A stretch of 64,000 nt of DNA from Syngnathus acus (GCF_901709675.1 NC_051095.1:18340456-18404455), one strand, 5' to 3'; positions 34,870-47,630 are shown, counted from the first letter of the stretch. Notes: a model not told the origin generated them from the sequence alone. Translations and numbers: made by a program.

Positions 34870-35605
34870 AGCTTTTCCACATGAACTAGAAAAAGATAAT
34901 TTAATTCAATTCGGTTAAATGATGATTGTTCGTTTAAAAATGAACTGCAAACATGCTCTCTATAAATGTTGACGAGCGGTTGGAGACAACACTCACGCTG
35001 TCATTTTGTTACAATGATTCCCAGCCCACAGCCTTCTCGTTACACCCCCACTCCAAAAATTTGAGAAAATAGTTAACAAGGAACATTAGCACAAGGTAAC
35101 TTTATTGAAAAGCAAAACATACTTATTTATCTTAAAAAAGAAAAAATGATGAACAGAACCCCTAAAAGGCTCAGAGCAGTATTGGTGATATCAACAGTAC
35201 TGCGGTGGCTCCTAATGTTTCATTTATTTCTATTTATACTGCATATAATAATCTACTATTTTTCTAATGTTTGATAATTCACAAATAACACTTGCTGGTT
35301 GCTTCCGCACCAGTTTCTTCCCCAAATACAGACGGCAATGTTTCCCCTGTATATAATATATTTACCAAGGGAGTTCAGAGACTATGAGTGGATTTATGTG
35401 AAAGCACGGCTCCATTTTTCCTTCTCTGCAACAAAAAATGAAATCCATAGACCTCCATTACGGCCCAGCTCTTATATCAAATGATTTTGCCCTGCAGAGG
35501 TAACTCCCCCAACGCATGTGCAAAACTCGGGCGGGTTGCAGAGGTATTAAACAATTCCCTGTCCATATTAGGAACCTTGGTGTACTTTCGGCCCTGATGG
35601 AACAT
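34870..35605. other. AT-rich noncoding DNA
   Basis: Nothing recognised; no exon supported. Confidence 0.5.
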
Positions 35606-35609
35606 TCCT

Positions 35610-35639
35610 ACGTGCGTGCGTGCGTGCGTGCGTGCGTGC

Positions 35640-35695
<56 letters not shown>

Positions 35696-35719
35696 GTGTG
35701 TGCATGCGTGTGTGTGCTC

Positions 35720-35750
<31 letters not shown>

Positions 35751-35783
35751 CGTGTGTGTGTGCATGCGTGCGTGTGCTCGTGT
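35610..35783. repeat. (TGCG)n/(TG)n microsatellite
   Basis: A mixed array of TGCG and TG units with an internal partial duplication (a TGCATGCGTG phrase appears at about 35700 and 35760). Cysteine-valine open frames are artefacts. Confidence 0.98.
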
Positions 35784-35789
35784 CTTGAG

Positions 35790-36940
35790 TGGATACTACC
35801 AATACTTCCATTTCTCGATCGAAACTCGGATAATGAGACAGATACTTTAAAAACACCTTACACTTAAAACGTGCAATGAGAAAAACTAACATTTTTCATC
35901 TTTTATCATCACCCATCTGATAAATGTGGTTCAAATCTGGTAGCAATTGAAAAAACATTTTTCATATCCATATTCAAAATTAGCCCTAAAATGTTTTCTC
36001 CAGACCAAAATGGCAGACTTTTTCTGGGGGGGGGCATGACTTCTTGAGACTTCTTCTCGTGATGAACACGCTTACCAAATTCCAAAGTGGTGAAATGAAA
36101 CTGAACTTGAACTTGTGGCCTGACTTATTAAAGCTTTGTTTTTTTGAGGGTGAGCAAACTTCGCCACTATGCTTCACCCAAGCTCAGTTTGGAAAAAGCA
36201 ACATTTTTTGTTATTTAAGATCACCCAGCTGTCTAATCTACCACCTTTAAATTTTGTAGCAATTGGACAAGATCTCAAGGACAAAATTGTCATTGTGGGC
36301 CCCTTGAAATGTCCAAAAAGACCGCAAATTGCTGCTTTAAACCAAAATGCCTGTGTTGTCTCGGGCATGGCATCTTGTTTGTGTGTCTACTAATGACAGA
36401 TGTGTCTGCCAGATCTTACGTTGCAATGTGATGCTCAACTCTGACCTGGTTTTATTGGAGTGTAGCATTTAGTAGTTTTTGGACAAAATCAGTCTTCGAG
36501 GGCTAATACAAACGCTTTAAACATAAAGGGCAGACTTCTTGTTTCTTTTTGGGAATTGATTCTTGAAACTTTTCGGGGAGTCTACAATTATCGACATATC
36601 AACCAAATTTCATGTTCCCAAGTCAAATAGAATTTTGTGGGCTGAATTTTGGATTTCAGACCAATCGTTTTACTCCAATTGTTTTAACCCAATTGATTCG
36701 AAGATTACTTCAGTGTGAGTATTAATCCAAAGCAAACAACGACAGCCACTCCATGCATTATTGATGAGCTGGCGCTCCGTGCCTTCGGAAAGCAGGTTTT
36801 GCATCTTTGTGCGGCAGCATCGAGTAATGTCATGTCTTCCACATTTTATTCTCCTTTTTGTGTTGCTGTACGTGAAGAGAAGCAATAGTGGTGACTTATT
36901 TTCTGAGCATGGCTCTCATGTTATAATGCCCCTTTGGAAC
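35790..36940. other. Noncoding DNA, possible old repeat
   Basis: Phrases such as CGCTTACCAAATTCCAAA (about 36069) and TCAACCAAATTTCATG (about 36598) resemble text near 51975 and suggest an old dispersed repeat. I cannot name it. No gene is supported. Confidence 0.4.
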
Positions 36941-36944
36941 TAAT

Positions 36945-37370
36945 TTGCTCTATCACTGACCACAAAATGCTTTTAATGTAAATGAAGCCCTTTTTAAAAT
37001 CTGTATTGAGGGTACCTATGGGTACAATTGCCTGCTAAAGTCTCGTGATAATGTCCCATTGTAACACACATCCGAGTTACTGAAGACACATTTTTAGAGC
37101 AAATGAAACCATTTCAGGTTTTTTAATTACTTAAATACAATATCCCGACTAAGTTGTCATGTGATAATCTCGTGTTAGAACCTATTTCTCAATGACTGCA
37201 AAATGTATATTTAAAGCATATGAAATCATTTTCTAAAGAATTGTTTTAATCATTGCTTAACTTAATGCACTTGATAATGTCCCAGTGTGACTCACTTTCC
37301 CGTGACTGACGATAAAAAAAATATTTTTTGGTCCAAATGAAGCTGCTTAATTTTTTTTGTGATAGTTTTT
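36945..37370. repeat. Decayed tandem repeat with 110-116-bp period
   Basis: A GATAAT-led unit begins at 37047, 37163 and 37273. Each is followed by a CTGA/CTGC-x-ACA phrase and then AAATGAA-ACC/GC-type text. A partial unit precedes them at about 36951. Related phrases recur at about 38251-38390. Confidence 0.55.
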
Positions 37371-37379
37371 AATAGTTTT

Positions 37380-38400
37380 TTAAGGGTTATTTATTTAGCT
37401 AGTAGCAGCTTTTTGTAAATTATGTGATAGTATTTCTTCGCTTATGAACAACAGGCAAATGCTTGAGTCTTTTTTTTTTGCTATAGCTTTTTTCATTTTT
37501 TTTAAACATTTTTATTCTTCTAGTCAATCTTGTGCAATTTGCACGACAACAACCCTACTAAATATTTTTGACAGCTCCTAAATCAGTCAGTAACTGATTA
37601 TATAATATCACATTTTTATTTTTATCTCAATAAAATCATATTACTAGTAAAGACATGCAAATCTTGCAACACTCACAAATTCATACTTACCTCTGAAATA
37701 GCACCATCTGTTTAGCTGTCTGCTATTGTGTGAATGCAAAATGGCTGCCGGATCCTGACACTTGAGATCTGCAACAACATAATAACGCTTTCTCCAGTTC
37801 CATTCACGGGTAAAAGCTGCTTGAGTGACAAAAAAGGACCATTTGTTAAAGCATCACACAACGGAACTCTAAGAATGCTTGAGATGGATTTATTTTATTA
37901 TTCATGGAAAACGCATCACAAGCAAATGGAAAATATTACAGAAATGTTATTTTTAGAAAACCTTGCAAATGATGAAACTTCATTTGAAACACACATTGGT
38001 AAAAACATTAGGCATCAAAATTTTAAAAAATAAATAAAAAATCTTTCATAGAGACTATTTTTATCTTGTGAATGATAATAGTCAGCAATTCTCCCGTATC
38101 AGTGAAATGAATTGATTTCAAAAGGAAAATCAGTGGGTTATGTCTTCACTGACCAATTTATATGAAAATCAGCCCTATTTGTATTATTAAAATTTTGGTA
38201 AGCTTGATTTCAAAATTACATTTTCAACAATTTCCTTTTAAATTCTCTTGGCAATGTCTCATTGAACTCCTTATTATTAGAATATTTTTTTCGGACTAAA
38301 TTCCAATGTCTCATTATTTGTAATTCATTTCTACTGATGGCCACAAAATGTTTTTTTTAGTAAATTGAAACATTTTTAATCTTTTTTGGTGCATTGTTTA
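37380..38400. other. AT-rich noncoding DNA
   Basis: No gene recognised. The 99-codon frame at 37734-38033 has no known domain. Diverged copies of the 110-bp unit are likely at 38251-38390. Confidence 0.45.
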
Positions 38401-39010
38401 TCATCTCCGCCATCAGAGATGTGATGATGGTGCATCTCAATGAGTCGCACGAGGCCCTAATGGAGCAAAGTGGGAGTGAGGTGGGCGGGGGAATTAGATC
38501 CCATTTGGTGAACACCCCCCCCCCCCCGAGTTGTTATTTTTGGTCAGATAACATGTCGCTCGCGCGCTCGTGCAGTATGTCATCAATCCTTCGGGGATGG
38601 TAGGCGGGTGCAGCGCTCCCTCCACACAGCCGCTGTGCACAAAATGGAATAAATGTGACACTGGAGGGATGCGGCTATCATTACCTTGATGAATTACGGA
38701 AGGGATAACGATTATGGAAATTGTCATCGACTGATCATTCGTCTCAATTTATTGCTCGGGTTCCTGGGGCGACTGAGACATTATCGCGTCGATAGCGGCG
38801 GTGTGCTCTCAAAATGGCCGACGTCCGCTCCATAAGGTGAAAGGGCAATGTCATTGGAAAGCTGTCACAGCGCTGGAGTGTGCAGGAAGACGCCGATCAA
38901 GAGCGCAGAGGATGTGCTCTTAAAACATGGCTGTAAATCGCTAACAACAAGTCACCGTTTAGGGCGGCGATAAAACTAGCAAAATCGTTCGGAGGACAAT
39001 TACGGATTGA
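38400..39010. promoter_or_regulatory. Candidate conserved noncoding block
   Basis: A GC-richer, repeat-poor stretch, with a poly(C) run at 38514-38527. Words such as CATTACCTTGATGAATTACGG (about 38679) and AAAATGGCCGACGTCC (about 38811) are typical of conserved or promoter-like DNA. It has no coding domain. Cross-species conservation was not tested. Confidence 0.35.
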
Positions 39011-39188
39011 CAGTGACAGACGATGAGAGTGGTGCATCTTCTAATATGACCTCATCCTCTTCAAGGATCCAACACTGGGGATCTTCATTCAACTACGATT
39101 AAATCACTAGAGAAGATCAACTCGTAACAAACACGAAAAAGTTAAATGATCGCCGCTATTATGCATTAATATTACTTTTACACAGTCT

Positions 39189-39190
<2 letters not shown>

Positions 39191-39242
<52 letters not shown>

Positions 39243-39277
39243 GTGTGTGTGTATATGTATATATATATATATATATA
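39191..39277. repeat. (TG)n(TA)n microsatellite
   Basis: TG units to about 39251 followed by TA units. Confidence 0.97.
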
Positions 39278-39279
39278 GG

Positions 39280-39880
39280 GGGAGATATATATACAGTGTT
39301 TTAATGGCCCTTTGTGTTTGCTAATTGTGTTTAGAAGGCTAATGGATAAGGGAATGTGCCCTAGTCAATCAAAGATTTCTTCCGAACAACCAATCAGAGG
39401 ATGTAAAAATGCTGACAACTTCAAGGGCCAGCACTCTAGCCTTGTTTAAAATACATTGGGCAACACTACTGATTCTGAAGGGCATGGACCAATTAGATTT
39501 GCATGGCAACACATGGAGGGCGAAATCTGATTGGACAAAAATATGCAACATCCAAATGCATACAGCTCTCAGTGCAGTGCAGTCAAGAGAAACTCTGCCA
39601 AATCATAATGAATAGACAAGTGGAAATAAATTCATGGAGCAGATATTGGTCGTAGAACAATAATCCCTACAATTTACTGTATGAGTAAAGTAGAGCGGAA
39701 ACGCAACATTTAAAGCGCATTTGCACGTCTTCTACCTCTGTCCTTGTGGCAAGTATTATACAAAAGCAATTAAGTTCTTCCAAAGAATGCAGGAAGACAT
39801 ATTTGGCCTGATAGAAGAGCCATTCACTTCTCCATAAAACATCGGCAGAAGAATTAGTGGCCATGCAGCTCCGATGTGGG
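39280..39880. other. Noncoding DNA
   Basis: Nothing recognised; short frames without domains. Confidence 0.5.
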
Positions 39881-40640
39881 AGAAATTAAAAATCAATGAG
39901 TCAAATTACGGTGCGGGATACAATGGGATGCGCCTTACGCACACAACATCATCAACATCGCCGCTGCTGGCTAAATGCGTCCTGAAAGAACTCACTGCGA
40001 CGGCAAGGTAATTTGTGGCGGTGTTCCGAGGAGAGCGCTTCATCGGAATATTGCTGCTAACATGGCCGCCACGCCTTGGGGGAGCTTATTAGCACGCCGG
40101 CTAACTTTTGTTAGTTATCATAACGCACAATAAAGGCTGTGAGACATTGGGAGTGTGATTAAACCCTTGACATTCATGATTTGCAGAGCAGCGGCCGAAA
40201 TTGCTTAAGCCATCGGAGAGCATAAATCACGGCCGTGTCAACCGCCCTCATTAGGATTCAATTTATGAAAACGATGCTGGATATTAAGATTTGCTGAACT
40301 CAATGATGGAGGGGCTGTGATAGGAGAAGCCCCTCTAGAGGCTCCTCTAATCGCTGCATCCCGAGTGCGGGGCGGCCTAATGGAGGACATATCTCTTCAT
40401 TAGCCAGCACCCGGCGAGTATAGTAGCGTTCGCTCAGCCCGTGATGAACACGCTCGCCTCGTCTTCTTTGAGCACACGCCAAAAGAAACAAAAGTTGCCC
40501 ACTTTTAACCGAGCCCTCTTGGAATCAACGTTATTGCTGCTGCTGAGTGCAATAAGCGGCAAGGGAGCACATAATGGAGCCACTTAGCCAGCTTTACAGC
40601 AACGCTGCATGATTGCTACGGGCTGACTTTGGATTGTCAG
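39880..40640. promoter_or_regulatory. Candidate conserved noncoding tract
   Basis: This is a long GC-rich, repeat-poor tract with many words typical of developmental enhancers: GGAGCTTATTAGCACG (about 40080), TTAGTTATCATAACG (about 40111), GCATAAATCACGGCC (about 40220) and TCTTCATTAGCCAGC (about 40393). No open frame with a domain is present. It may be several adjacent enhancers, and it is the strongest such tract in the window by eye. Confidence 0.4.
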
Positions 40641-40689
40641 TCAGATTGATTTGCAAGGTTTGCCTGATAATATCAGAAACATCAGGGGA

Positions 40690-40990
40690 ATGATACCAGC
40701 TAATAGAAGAAGTACCAGGTAGTACTAGCTAATAGAACCGTTACTACAGGAGTAACTGCACTAGGTAATAGTACTAGATTATGCATAGTTATACCAGGAG
40801 TATGAAGGAATAGAACCAGGTAATGCCAGTAGTAGCACAAAATAGTATGAGGTAAGATATCATACCAGGAGTACCAGGTAATGGTGCCAGGCAGTGCCAG
40901 AAGTGCCAGAGAATAATAGCAGGGAGTCCTATTGCCAGGTAGCATTTGGATAACACCAGGTACTAAATAGTATCAATTACTGCCAGGTTT
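40690..40990. repeat. Decayed TACCAGG minisatellite
   Basis: Repeated words TACCAGGTA, TACCAGGAGTA, GTGCCAGG and AATAGTA recur irregularly for 300 bp. This is an old short-period array with strong divergence. Confidence 0.65.
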
Positions 40991-40999
40991 CTGAGGATG

Positions 41000-42180
41000 C
41001 AGTAGTTTCCAAGTGACATTCCTTCTTCCTCATGGCTACGAGTCCTGAAATAAACATAATGCACATTGTCGCGGTTGTCGTCCAGCACCAGGTTGCTGTT
41101 TTCCGTCCGTGTGAAGGTGTGGGTGGGGCTCAATGCGGTTTTGTTCTCTTTTTTGAAAATGCTCATTTCCACATGAAAAGAGCACTTCTGTCCAATCCCC
41201 TTACACAGAAAGTCGGCAGCCTTTACAGTGCTGCTGTAATACAGCCGAGTGCACCGCCCATTGTCCGCCTGCCTGCCTTTTAAACGCGTAGACCAGACGC
41301 GACACGCTCAAACTTAAATGTACTTTTCTTTGGCCTCCATTAAATCCTGTTTCTCGCGCCAAAGCCAGGAAACACTCTTCTTTTAATCTAACCTTTATTG
41401 GATTACGTGACATGTGAATGAGAAGAGCTTCAGGCTGCTTACTGTATGCATTTGTGTATCTGATGTCGTCGTCTCTTCTCGGCTGCAGACACCGACCGCA
41501 CCCCCCCCAGTCAACCATTATGAGCCGGATACATATCCGGCAAACATTTGAGGACACAAGCCTGGAAATGAGGAAAACAAATATGCCATCTGTGCTTTAG
41601 GGTAGGAGAATTTGGTTATCCTAGGTTAGCATGTATGGTGTGTCCTTGCTCTGTAAGATGCATTAGTATACTCCACAGTCGCAACTTGACTGGAGTGGCC
41701 CCTCTTCTCTTTTTTCGGAATACATTTTCTATATAGTACAGGAGACTGAGTTTTCGTTTTGTCTTTTGTTTTACATTTGTTTCATGAATCGATGTTTTTC
41801 TTAAAATAGAGCTTAGGGCACTAATGAATGAGCCCTGTGAGTTCTGTCTCCCAACAAGTGGTGCTTCCACAATATTATTTTCTTTGTTTGTATGAACATC
41901 AAATGTATTATTGCATTACCTCATGATTTTTATCCAGTGTGTTGTTTGTTTAGTATGTGTCTTTGCTGACTTTGCTGACTTTTTTTTATCTGCCTTATGG
42001 TGCAGCTTAGACCTCTGCCCCAGGTCGCTAAGGAACAACAATCTTGATTGTGGCTATAATATGGATATTAGTTGCTTGAGTGTCCGTTCTGTATAATAAG
42101 AGAAAACAATATGCTACATCACAATATCAGCTTGTGTAAATGTGTCCTTCTTTTCCAAGTGCATGCATGTTTAAAAAAAA
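41000..42180. other. Noncoding DNA
   Basis: No exon recognised. The frame at 41201-41557 on the minus strand has no known domain and no splice context that I could support. Confidence 0.5.
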
Positions 42181-42189
42181 TCAATAGGG

Positions 42190-42560
42190 CTCAAGCAATA
42201 TTCCCCAGCTGTTGGTGCCCCGCAGTGAGTGCGGATTAGGCAAAAAGCTCTCATGTACTTCTGCGCCTTTTTTGTCTTCAAGAAAAGACGTCCTACAGAG
42301 CCCTGATTACCAGCCGGAAATTGAAGTCCACTTCCCGGGATATATTGTGATTCTGTGTCTCGGTGATTGCTCCACAAAATGGCACCTTTTTTCTTTTTGT
42401 GTTGCATATTGCGTACTGGCCTGGCCACTGACTCTCTCGAGAGGGAGAAAAAAAAGCTGCCTTTTCCTCGCCGGAGATTCCAGCTGCCAACACGTCCAAC
42501 GTGCTGGCTGACCCCCTGAGGGACAAATTCATGCTTGCAAGTGCATAATTTTGTAACGTG
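42190..42560. promoter_or_regulatory. GC-richer block of unknown role
   Basis: Relatively GC-rich with no repeat or coding signature. The 177-codon minus-strand frame over it has no domain. It might be a conserved noncoding block. Confidence 0.2.
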
Positions 42561-43127
42561 GCCTCTTTTATGAAACCTTCCCAGGTCTAGATGTGTACCA
42601 CCACATAAGTAGCCTGAGATTTTATATTTCAACAAGACAAAAAAAAAACATAACAATATACAGTACAAACAAAAATGAGCTGTGCCTTTAGCTCTTGGTG
42701 CCACAGCAGTAGACTCTGCAGTCTATGGTTAACATGGGATTTTTTTGTGATTGTTTATGTAGTTATTTACAGCATCCATAAAGTTACATGCATGCGATCA
42801 AAACACAAAATCTGTGCCACTGTGTTCATGGCAGTAAATATGACCCCTAATGTAGGTCTAAGTGCTTGAAATAACCACATTTTGTTTTTGCCACTGGCTG
42901 TTTTCTGCTCCTCTGTCTACCCTTGCTTTTCACGCCGTCTGTTTTGTGATGTTTATGGCCTTTTGATAATGTACAGTGTAGGTTGGATGAGCCAGACCTG
43001 AATGTCCAAATGGCAGTTGTATCTGATACAGATCTAAATATCCACATCATAATCCAAAAGGATTATTCAAATTCAAAAAATAAAAATTCAAAAGGGATTT
43101 GAAAAAAAAGAAAAAAAAAACATACTG

Positions 43128-43430
43128 GTACAGTGGACCACCTCTACGCCATCAACCTCATGGATGCATGGAGGTTTGCCCAACTAGTCTACATGTGTTT
43201 TGTGGACTTGGAGAAGGCATTCGACCACGTCGACGGTACAACTGGTGTCCGAGTTTGGTCCTGTAAGTTGGATTCATTTCCAGTGAGGGTTGGACTCATT
43301 GAGTCGGTTCACATTCTTTATGGACAGAATTTTCAAATTCAGCCTTGACGTTGAGGGCGTCAATTTACCGGTCGACCTACTTCCCCACCCTCGCCTATGG
43401 TCTCGAGCTGTCAACCGGTTTTCTGTGTGA
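43128..43430 (+). pseudogene. Rex3 relic 1 (reverse transcriptase part)
   Basis: About 300 bp match the Rex3 ORF, including the reverse transcriptase motif [10 protein letters not shown] (near 43195-43225), which aligns to about 29462-29565 of the intact element. Further pieces align near 29690-29790 and 30170-30215. The segments between are deleted. The copy has lost its endonuclease domain and cannot be functional. Confidence 0.85.
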
Positions 43431-43439
43431 GGTATTTAA

Positions 43440-43920
43440 GTTTCTCTAATGCTATGTTCAGACCGAATACGAAATGTTTATCTTGAGTTTTATTGCGGGG
43501 TACGAACACAACATAGCTTAATTTACTTGATGGGGTTTTTTTTTGCATTATTTTATTTGTGCATTTATTTTTTTCATTTTTACGTTGCACTCATTTTCAT
43601 AGTTTAATTTATTTATTTTTTATTATTTATCCACTTTGGTTCTATCATTTTACATGATTTTTCTTTGTATTTATACCACATTGTCTTGCGCTACATTTGG
43701 AGTTGCTACTGAATTCTTGCACAAGCTGCTCTCTTTTAAAGTAAAAAAAATAATTTAAAAAAATGGAGCTTGTGCAGAAACTTTTTTTCCTGTTAACCTT
43801 AAGCTAACCCTTTTGCATAGTCACAGTGAGAATGTGAATATGTTGCCTGGTAACTAACTTTTACCGTTCAAGCAGTTGCTCTGCAAAGGCCCAAAATTCC
43901 CAATAAACGAATAGAAAACC
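43440..43920. other. AT-rich noncoding DNA
   Basis: T/A-rich with a 10-bp inverted repeat (TGCACAAGCT near 43718 and its complement near 43767). No gene recognised. Confidence 0.5.
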
Positions 43921-43929
43921 TAAAATAGG

Positions 43930-44480
43930 GTGGCGACGAGGTCGATCTTCCTTCATTTGCTCTCCTTGTGTATGTCCTTGACAGCTCAGCGAAGGACAAA
44001 GATTGATTGCGAGCCGCTCACTCGCCTTTCATGCAGATAATACATTTTGACGAAGGCCGTTTTTTTATTTGATGTGCTCCGGCTACAATGAGCAAACTCA
44101 AAGCGCCGAAAGGCGGCCGTTGCGCCTCTGGTGTCCTCGCTGATAACTTCATCGCCGCATGTGGTCCGACGTGGACTAAATTCAAGAATGGGATTAAACA
44201 AAAGTGAGGGGAGGGGAGGCGGTGGCGTTGGGGCCTCCCGTCGAGGTGCAGGGGCCCCCGGAACAGAAGCTGCAAGGTCTGTGATCTGCCGCTGCTATTC
44301 TTTGCCTCACATGTGAAAAGGCAAAACAGTCTTTCTAGGGGGATTAGCAGCCTGTTACTTCTGAAATGAATGAACGTGGCCTCTAAATGTTTTCATGTGA
44401 CGTCCATCTGACAAGGCGGCGCGGCGCTCGTTTGTTTGCCTCCATCTCTGAGATAAGCATCGCGCAGTTGTGGGTCTATC
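43930..44480. promoter_or_regulatory. Candidate conserved noncoding block
   Basis: GC-rich, repeat-poor sequence next to a Rex3 relic, with words such as GCTGATAACTTCATCG and GGGGGATTAGCAGCCTG. No coding domain. Regulatory role inferred only from composition. Confidence 0.28.
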
Positions 44481-44485
44481 ACAGC

Positions 44486-45260
44486 GAATGAGGGTGTAGC
44501 ATCCACCCCTCCGCCTTCGAGTGGGTTTATGGTGCCTGACTGTTGTTTGTGTCAAACGGCAGTCCAGAATACCCATCCTTTTTTAAGTCATAGGAGGGGG
44601 TAATGGAGACTGCTCCCATTGGGGACCCCCTCGTTCTTCTGACAGTGAGACCTGGAGGGGCATGATCGGCAGGAATGCGCTCCCTCCTCCCGACCAGAAC
44701 CCTGCGGTGCTATTGCAATATTGTTGAACCTTTGTGCTCGTTACTGAGTTTGTATGATGAACACCAACGAAAGGGAAAAGATTTACATCTTCAAATGTAA
44801 AGCATTGCACGATGAGGGACTCGGTCGTGGGGGAGTTACGTCACATATACGCCAAGTTTTCAGCACGTTGACATGTACAAAGAAATCTGAAAAAGTAGAG
44901 ACATTTGAGTTTTCAGCATCTGCGATGATGCAGACTGGATCAGGCCATCGTGGTGAAGATGGAGCTGATATGAAATGCAAAGCTCTTAGTATACCTGTTG
45001 GTCTACGTTCCTATCTTCACCTATACAAGCGGCCAAAATGAGTTTCCTCCACATGCTGTCCATTCTCTCCTTTAGAGAGAAGCTTAGTCATGCAGGAGTG
45101 GGAAAGAGTCAAGTCGCTGCTGTTCTGTATCGAGAGTGGCTCAGGAATCTGAGGCCTCCTCCCAGTGGGAGGTGCTTGAAGAGACTATCCTGGCAGGCCT
45201 GAGAATGTCTTAGGATGCCCCTAGAAAAGCTGGAAAAAGTTTCTGGGGTTTGGACTTCTC
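44486..45260 (+). pseudogene. Rex3 relic 2 (endonuclease and C-terminal parts)
   Basis: The part at 44486-44760 matches the endonuclease region of the intact element (about 27965-28265), including the CTGACTGTTGTTTGTGTC phrase. The part at about 44930-45260 matches its C-terminal region (about 30100-30560). Everything between, including the whole reverse transcriptase core, is missing, and frameshifts and stops are frequent. Because it contains domains in a different set from relic 1, the two relics come from separate insertions. Confidence 0.85.
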
Positions 45261-45269
45261 TGGTTAGGC

Positions 45270-46780
45270 CGGTGACCCATGAGATCTGTTGGCTATATTT
45301 CCTGACTGACAAAATGTTGGTCTTAATTAGAGCAATGGAATCCATTCCAGCCAAAAGTTCAGCAATGAAAGCATTAACGTGTTTATCAACAGAAGCCGAG
45401 GTCTGGCTTGGTGAGGGTGTGAAAGCCTCAGTGAATAATGTACGGGTGTTTTAATGAATATGTCGCTATCTGATTACCTCTGCATCCTTGTTCAAATTAG
45501 CCTGGTCTGCTGTTTTAAATTAAACACAGAGGTACATTAGTTGTTTAATTGGACTTTTATTCACGACTTTGCAATTTTTTCCAGCATCATTGATTTTTAA
45601 AATTGTTTTTATTCAATGCCATTTTTATTTGGTGTTCATTTATTTAATTAGATTTTCTTTCTACTTTATTTTACTTGGTATTCAGTATTATCTTATTTCA
45701 TTCCCCCCACTGATTTTGTTTGATTTTAAAAGATAATTACTGTAATTTATATATTTTCAATCATTTATTCATAATCTTTTATTGATATTTTTTATGATTG
45801 TATTTGAAGATTTCATGCAACATTCCTTGATCTTTATAACATTTATTTGTTCATTTACTTATCATCTTTTATTGATATTTTTATTATTATTATTTCAAGA
45901 TTTAGTGCAGCATTCCTGGGTCTTTATGACTATTTTACTTGATTTATAACTATTTTATGTGCATTTCTTCCCTCATTCAGTTCCTAGACACTGTTGGCCC
46001 ATCGCCACTACAATACATGATCTTAACGCTGCCCCGCACAGCCCGTCCGATATATCAGCGTTGCATTTGGACATTAATTCAAAGCAAATGTGATTTTTGC
46101 TTCAAGTGGCAAGTGCGCCTGCAGGAGGTCAGTGTGCTTGATGCGGATTAGGTTTCCTCGAGTGCAGAACATCAGATCAGACTGCCCTCAGCACTCGAAA
46201 GCCCCACGATAAAATCTTCAGCCATAGTTCTAATATATGCTCACATTTCTTTGTTGTCCTATTAGACATTTGTTGTGTGTTTACTTGTTATTGCCAAACA
46301 GACTTTCCCTGTCTGCCTGTGAAAGGTGCTCATTGTCTTTATCTTTAGCCTTCGTCTAACGGTTTCATTAACACCTTAGATCACGCTGCATCTTTATTTA
46401 TTTAATTAGTATTTTTTTGCATGCGTTGTCAGAGAAGAACAGGTGACAAACCGAAGATGTGAAAGTTGGCCAATTAGCACGCAGCCAGACATATGCATGG
46501 CAAGTTGCATGCAAACAGTATGCCTACGCAACACCCGCGAGAAAAAAAACAAAGAAAAATGAGGTCACAAGAATTCTTTAGCACATTTAGCACCTTTTCT
46601 TAAACCACCTCAACTCTAAAACTGCTCATATTTTGCACAGGTCTCTTCCATATGATTGCAAGTGATGTTTTTTAGCAGTTTAATTTCATTAATGTGTGCA
46701 GCCTCAATTCACTAATCCCTCTCCCTTCAAGGCCACACCCTTCATGAATGACTCCTTGCACAAAGCAAGCTAGGTTTTCA
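45270..46780. other. AT-rich noncoding DNA with one tandem duplication
   Basis: An 79-bp segment (45762-45840) is followed by a diverged second copy (45852-45930), a 90-bp period. The rest has no recognised gene or element. Confidence 0.55.
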
Positions 46781-46790
46781 TAGTTTGAGT

Positions 46791-46823
46791 TATATATATA
46801 TATATATATATACGTATATATAC
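46791..46823. repeat. (TA)n microsatellite
   Basis: Short TA array with a CG interruption. Confidence 0.95.
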
Positions 46824-46829
46824 ACCGAA

Positions 46830-47630
46830 CAAAGTGCAATGACACTTTCGTCGATGTAAATTTAGCTGCACGATAAGCAGCCCCACTTGCCCTTTCTTGT
46901 CAAACGGCGACGATAAGGTATCATCCTATGAGAGCATTCAGGAATTTTAGGAGACGTTGCAATGCGCTCAATAGCGTTGAACCATGAATTACTCTGAATG
47001 AGATTGTTTTATGTTGTTGTTTTAGTAATTTATTTGGGCTTTGCACCTTAACCTTTGCACTTTTATGTTCCAAATCATTGACATTTTCTGGTTCTTTGGA
47101 CAAACAAGTTAAGATATAATACATTCACTATAAGTTAAGGCAAATATAATGTTACTTTAAATGTTTTGCACTTCCTTATACATCCTTTGTTTCCTACCTT
47201 AGTCTGGCACCTACAGTAGATTGTTTGTGTTTGCACATTCTGGACCACAATCGTGTTTTTGTTCCAACTCATTAAAGAAAAAGAGAATTCAAGCAATTTT
47301 CTCTTGTATTTGAGATTGTAGGGCGATAGCGGCACCTGGATACTCGTGTATGGTGTCTTGGTCCTGCCACGAGGAGGACAATACAGGTAGAGGACGGGAG
47401 TGGAGAAAAGAGGAACAGATAGTACACGAGGAAGTCGAGTTGAGAGCATGTTGAAGAAGTTCTCAAAATAAATAGGAATTGAACGAACCCAACACCTTGA
47501 GATTTGCAATACAACATCGTGTCAAGGGAACGGGTGAAAAGAACTATGAACTTTTCATTTGTGGAACATTTAACTTAGTTGACTTGCTTTCTTTTCCAAG
47601 CTGGAAAGCCACTTAATATTCAAGTAAACG
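46830..47630. other. Noncoding DNA
   Basis: Nothing recognised. The 124-codon minus-strand frame (47135-47509) has no known domain. Confidence 0.5.

Noticed and set aside
42171-42704. 177-codon minus-strand frame
   Set aside because: No recognisable domain, signal peptide or splice context; probably chance in a GC-richer block.
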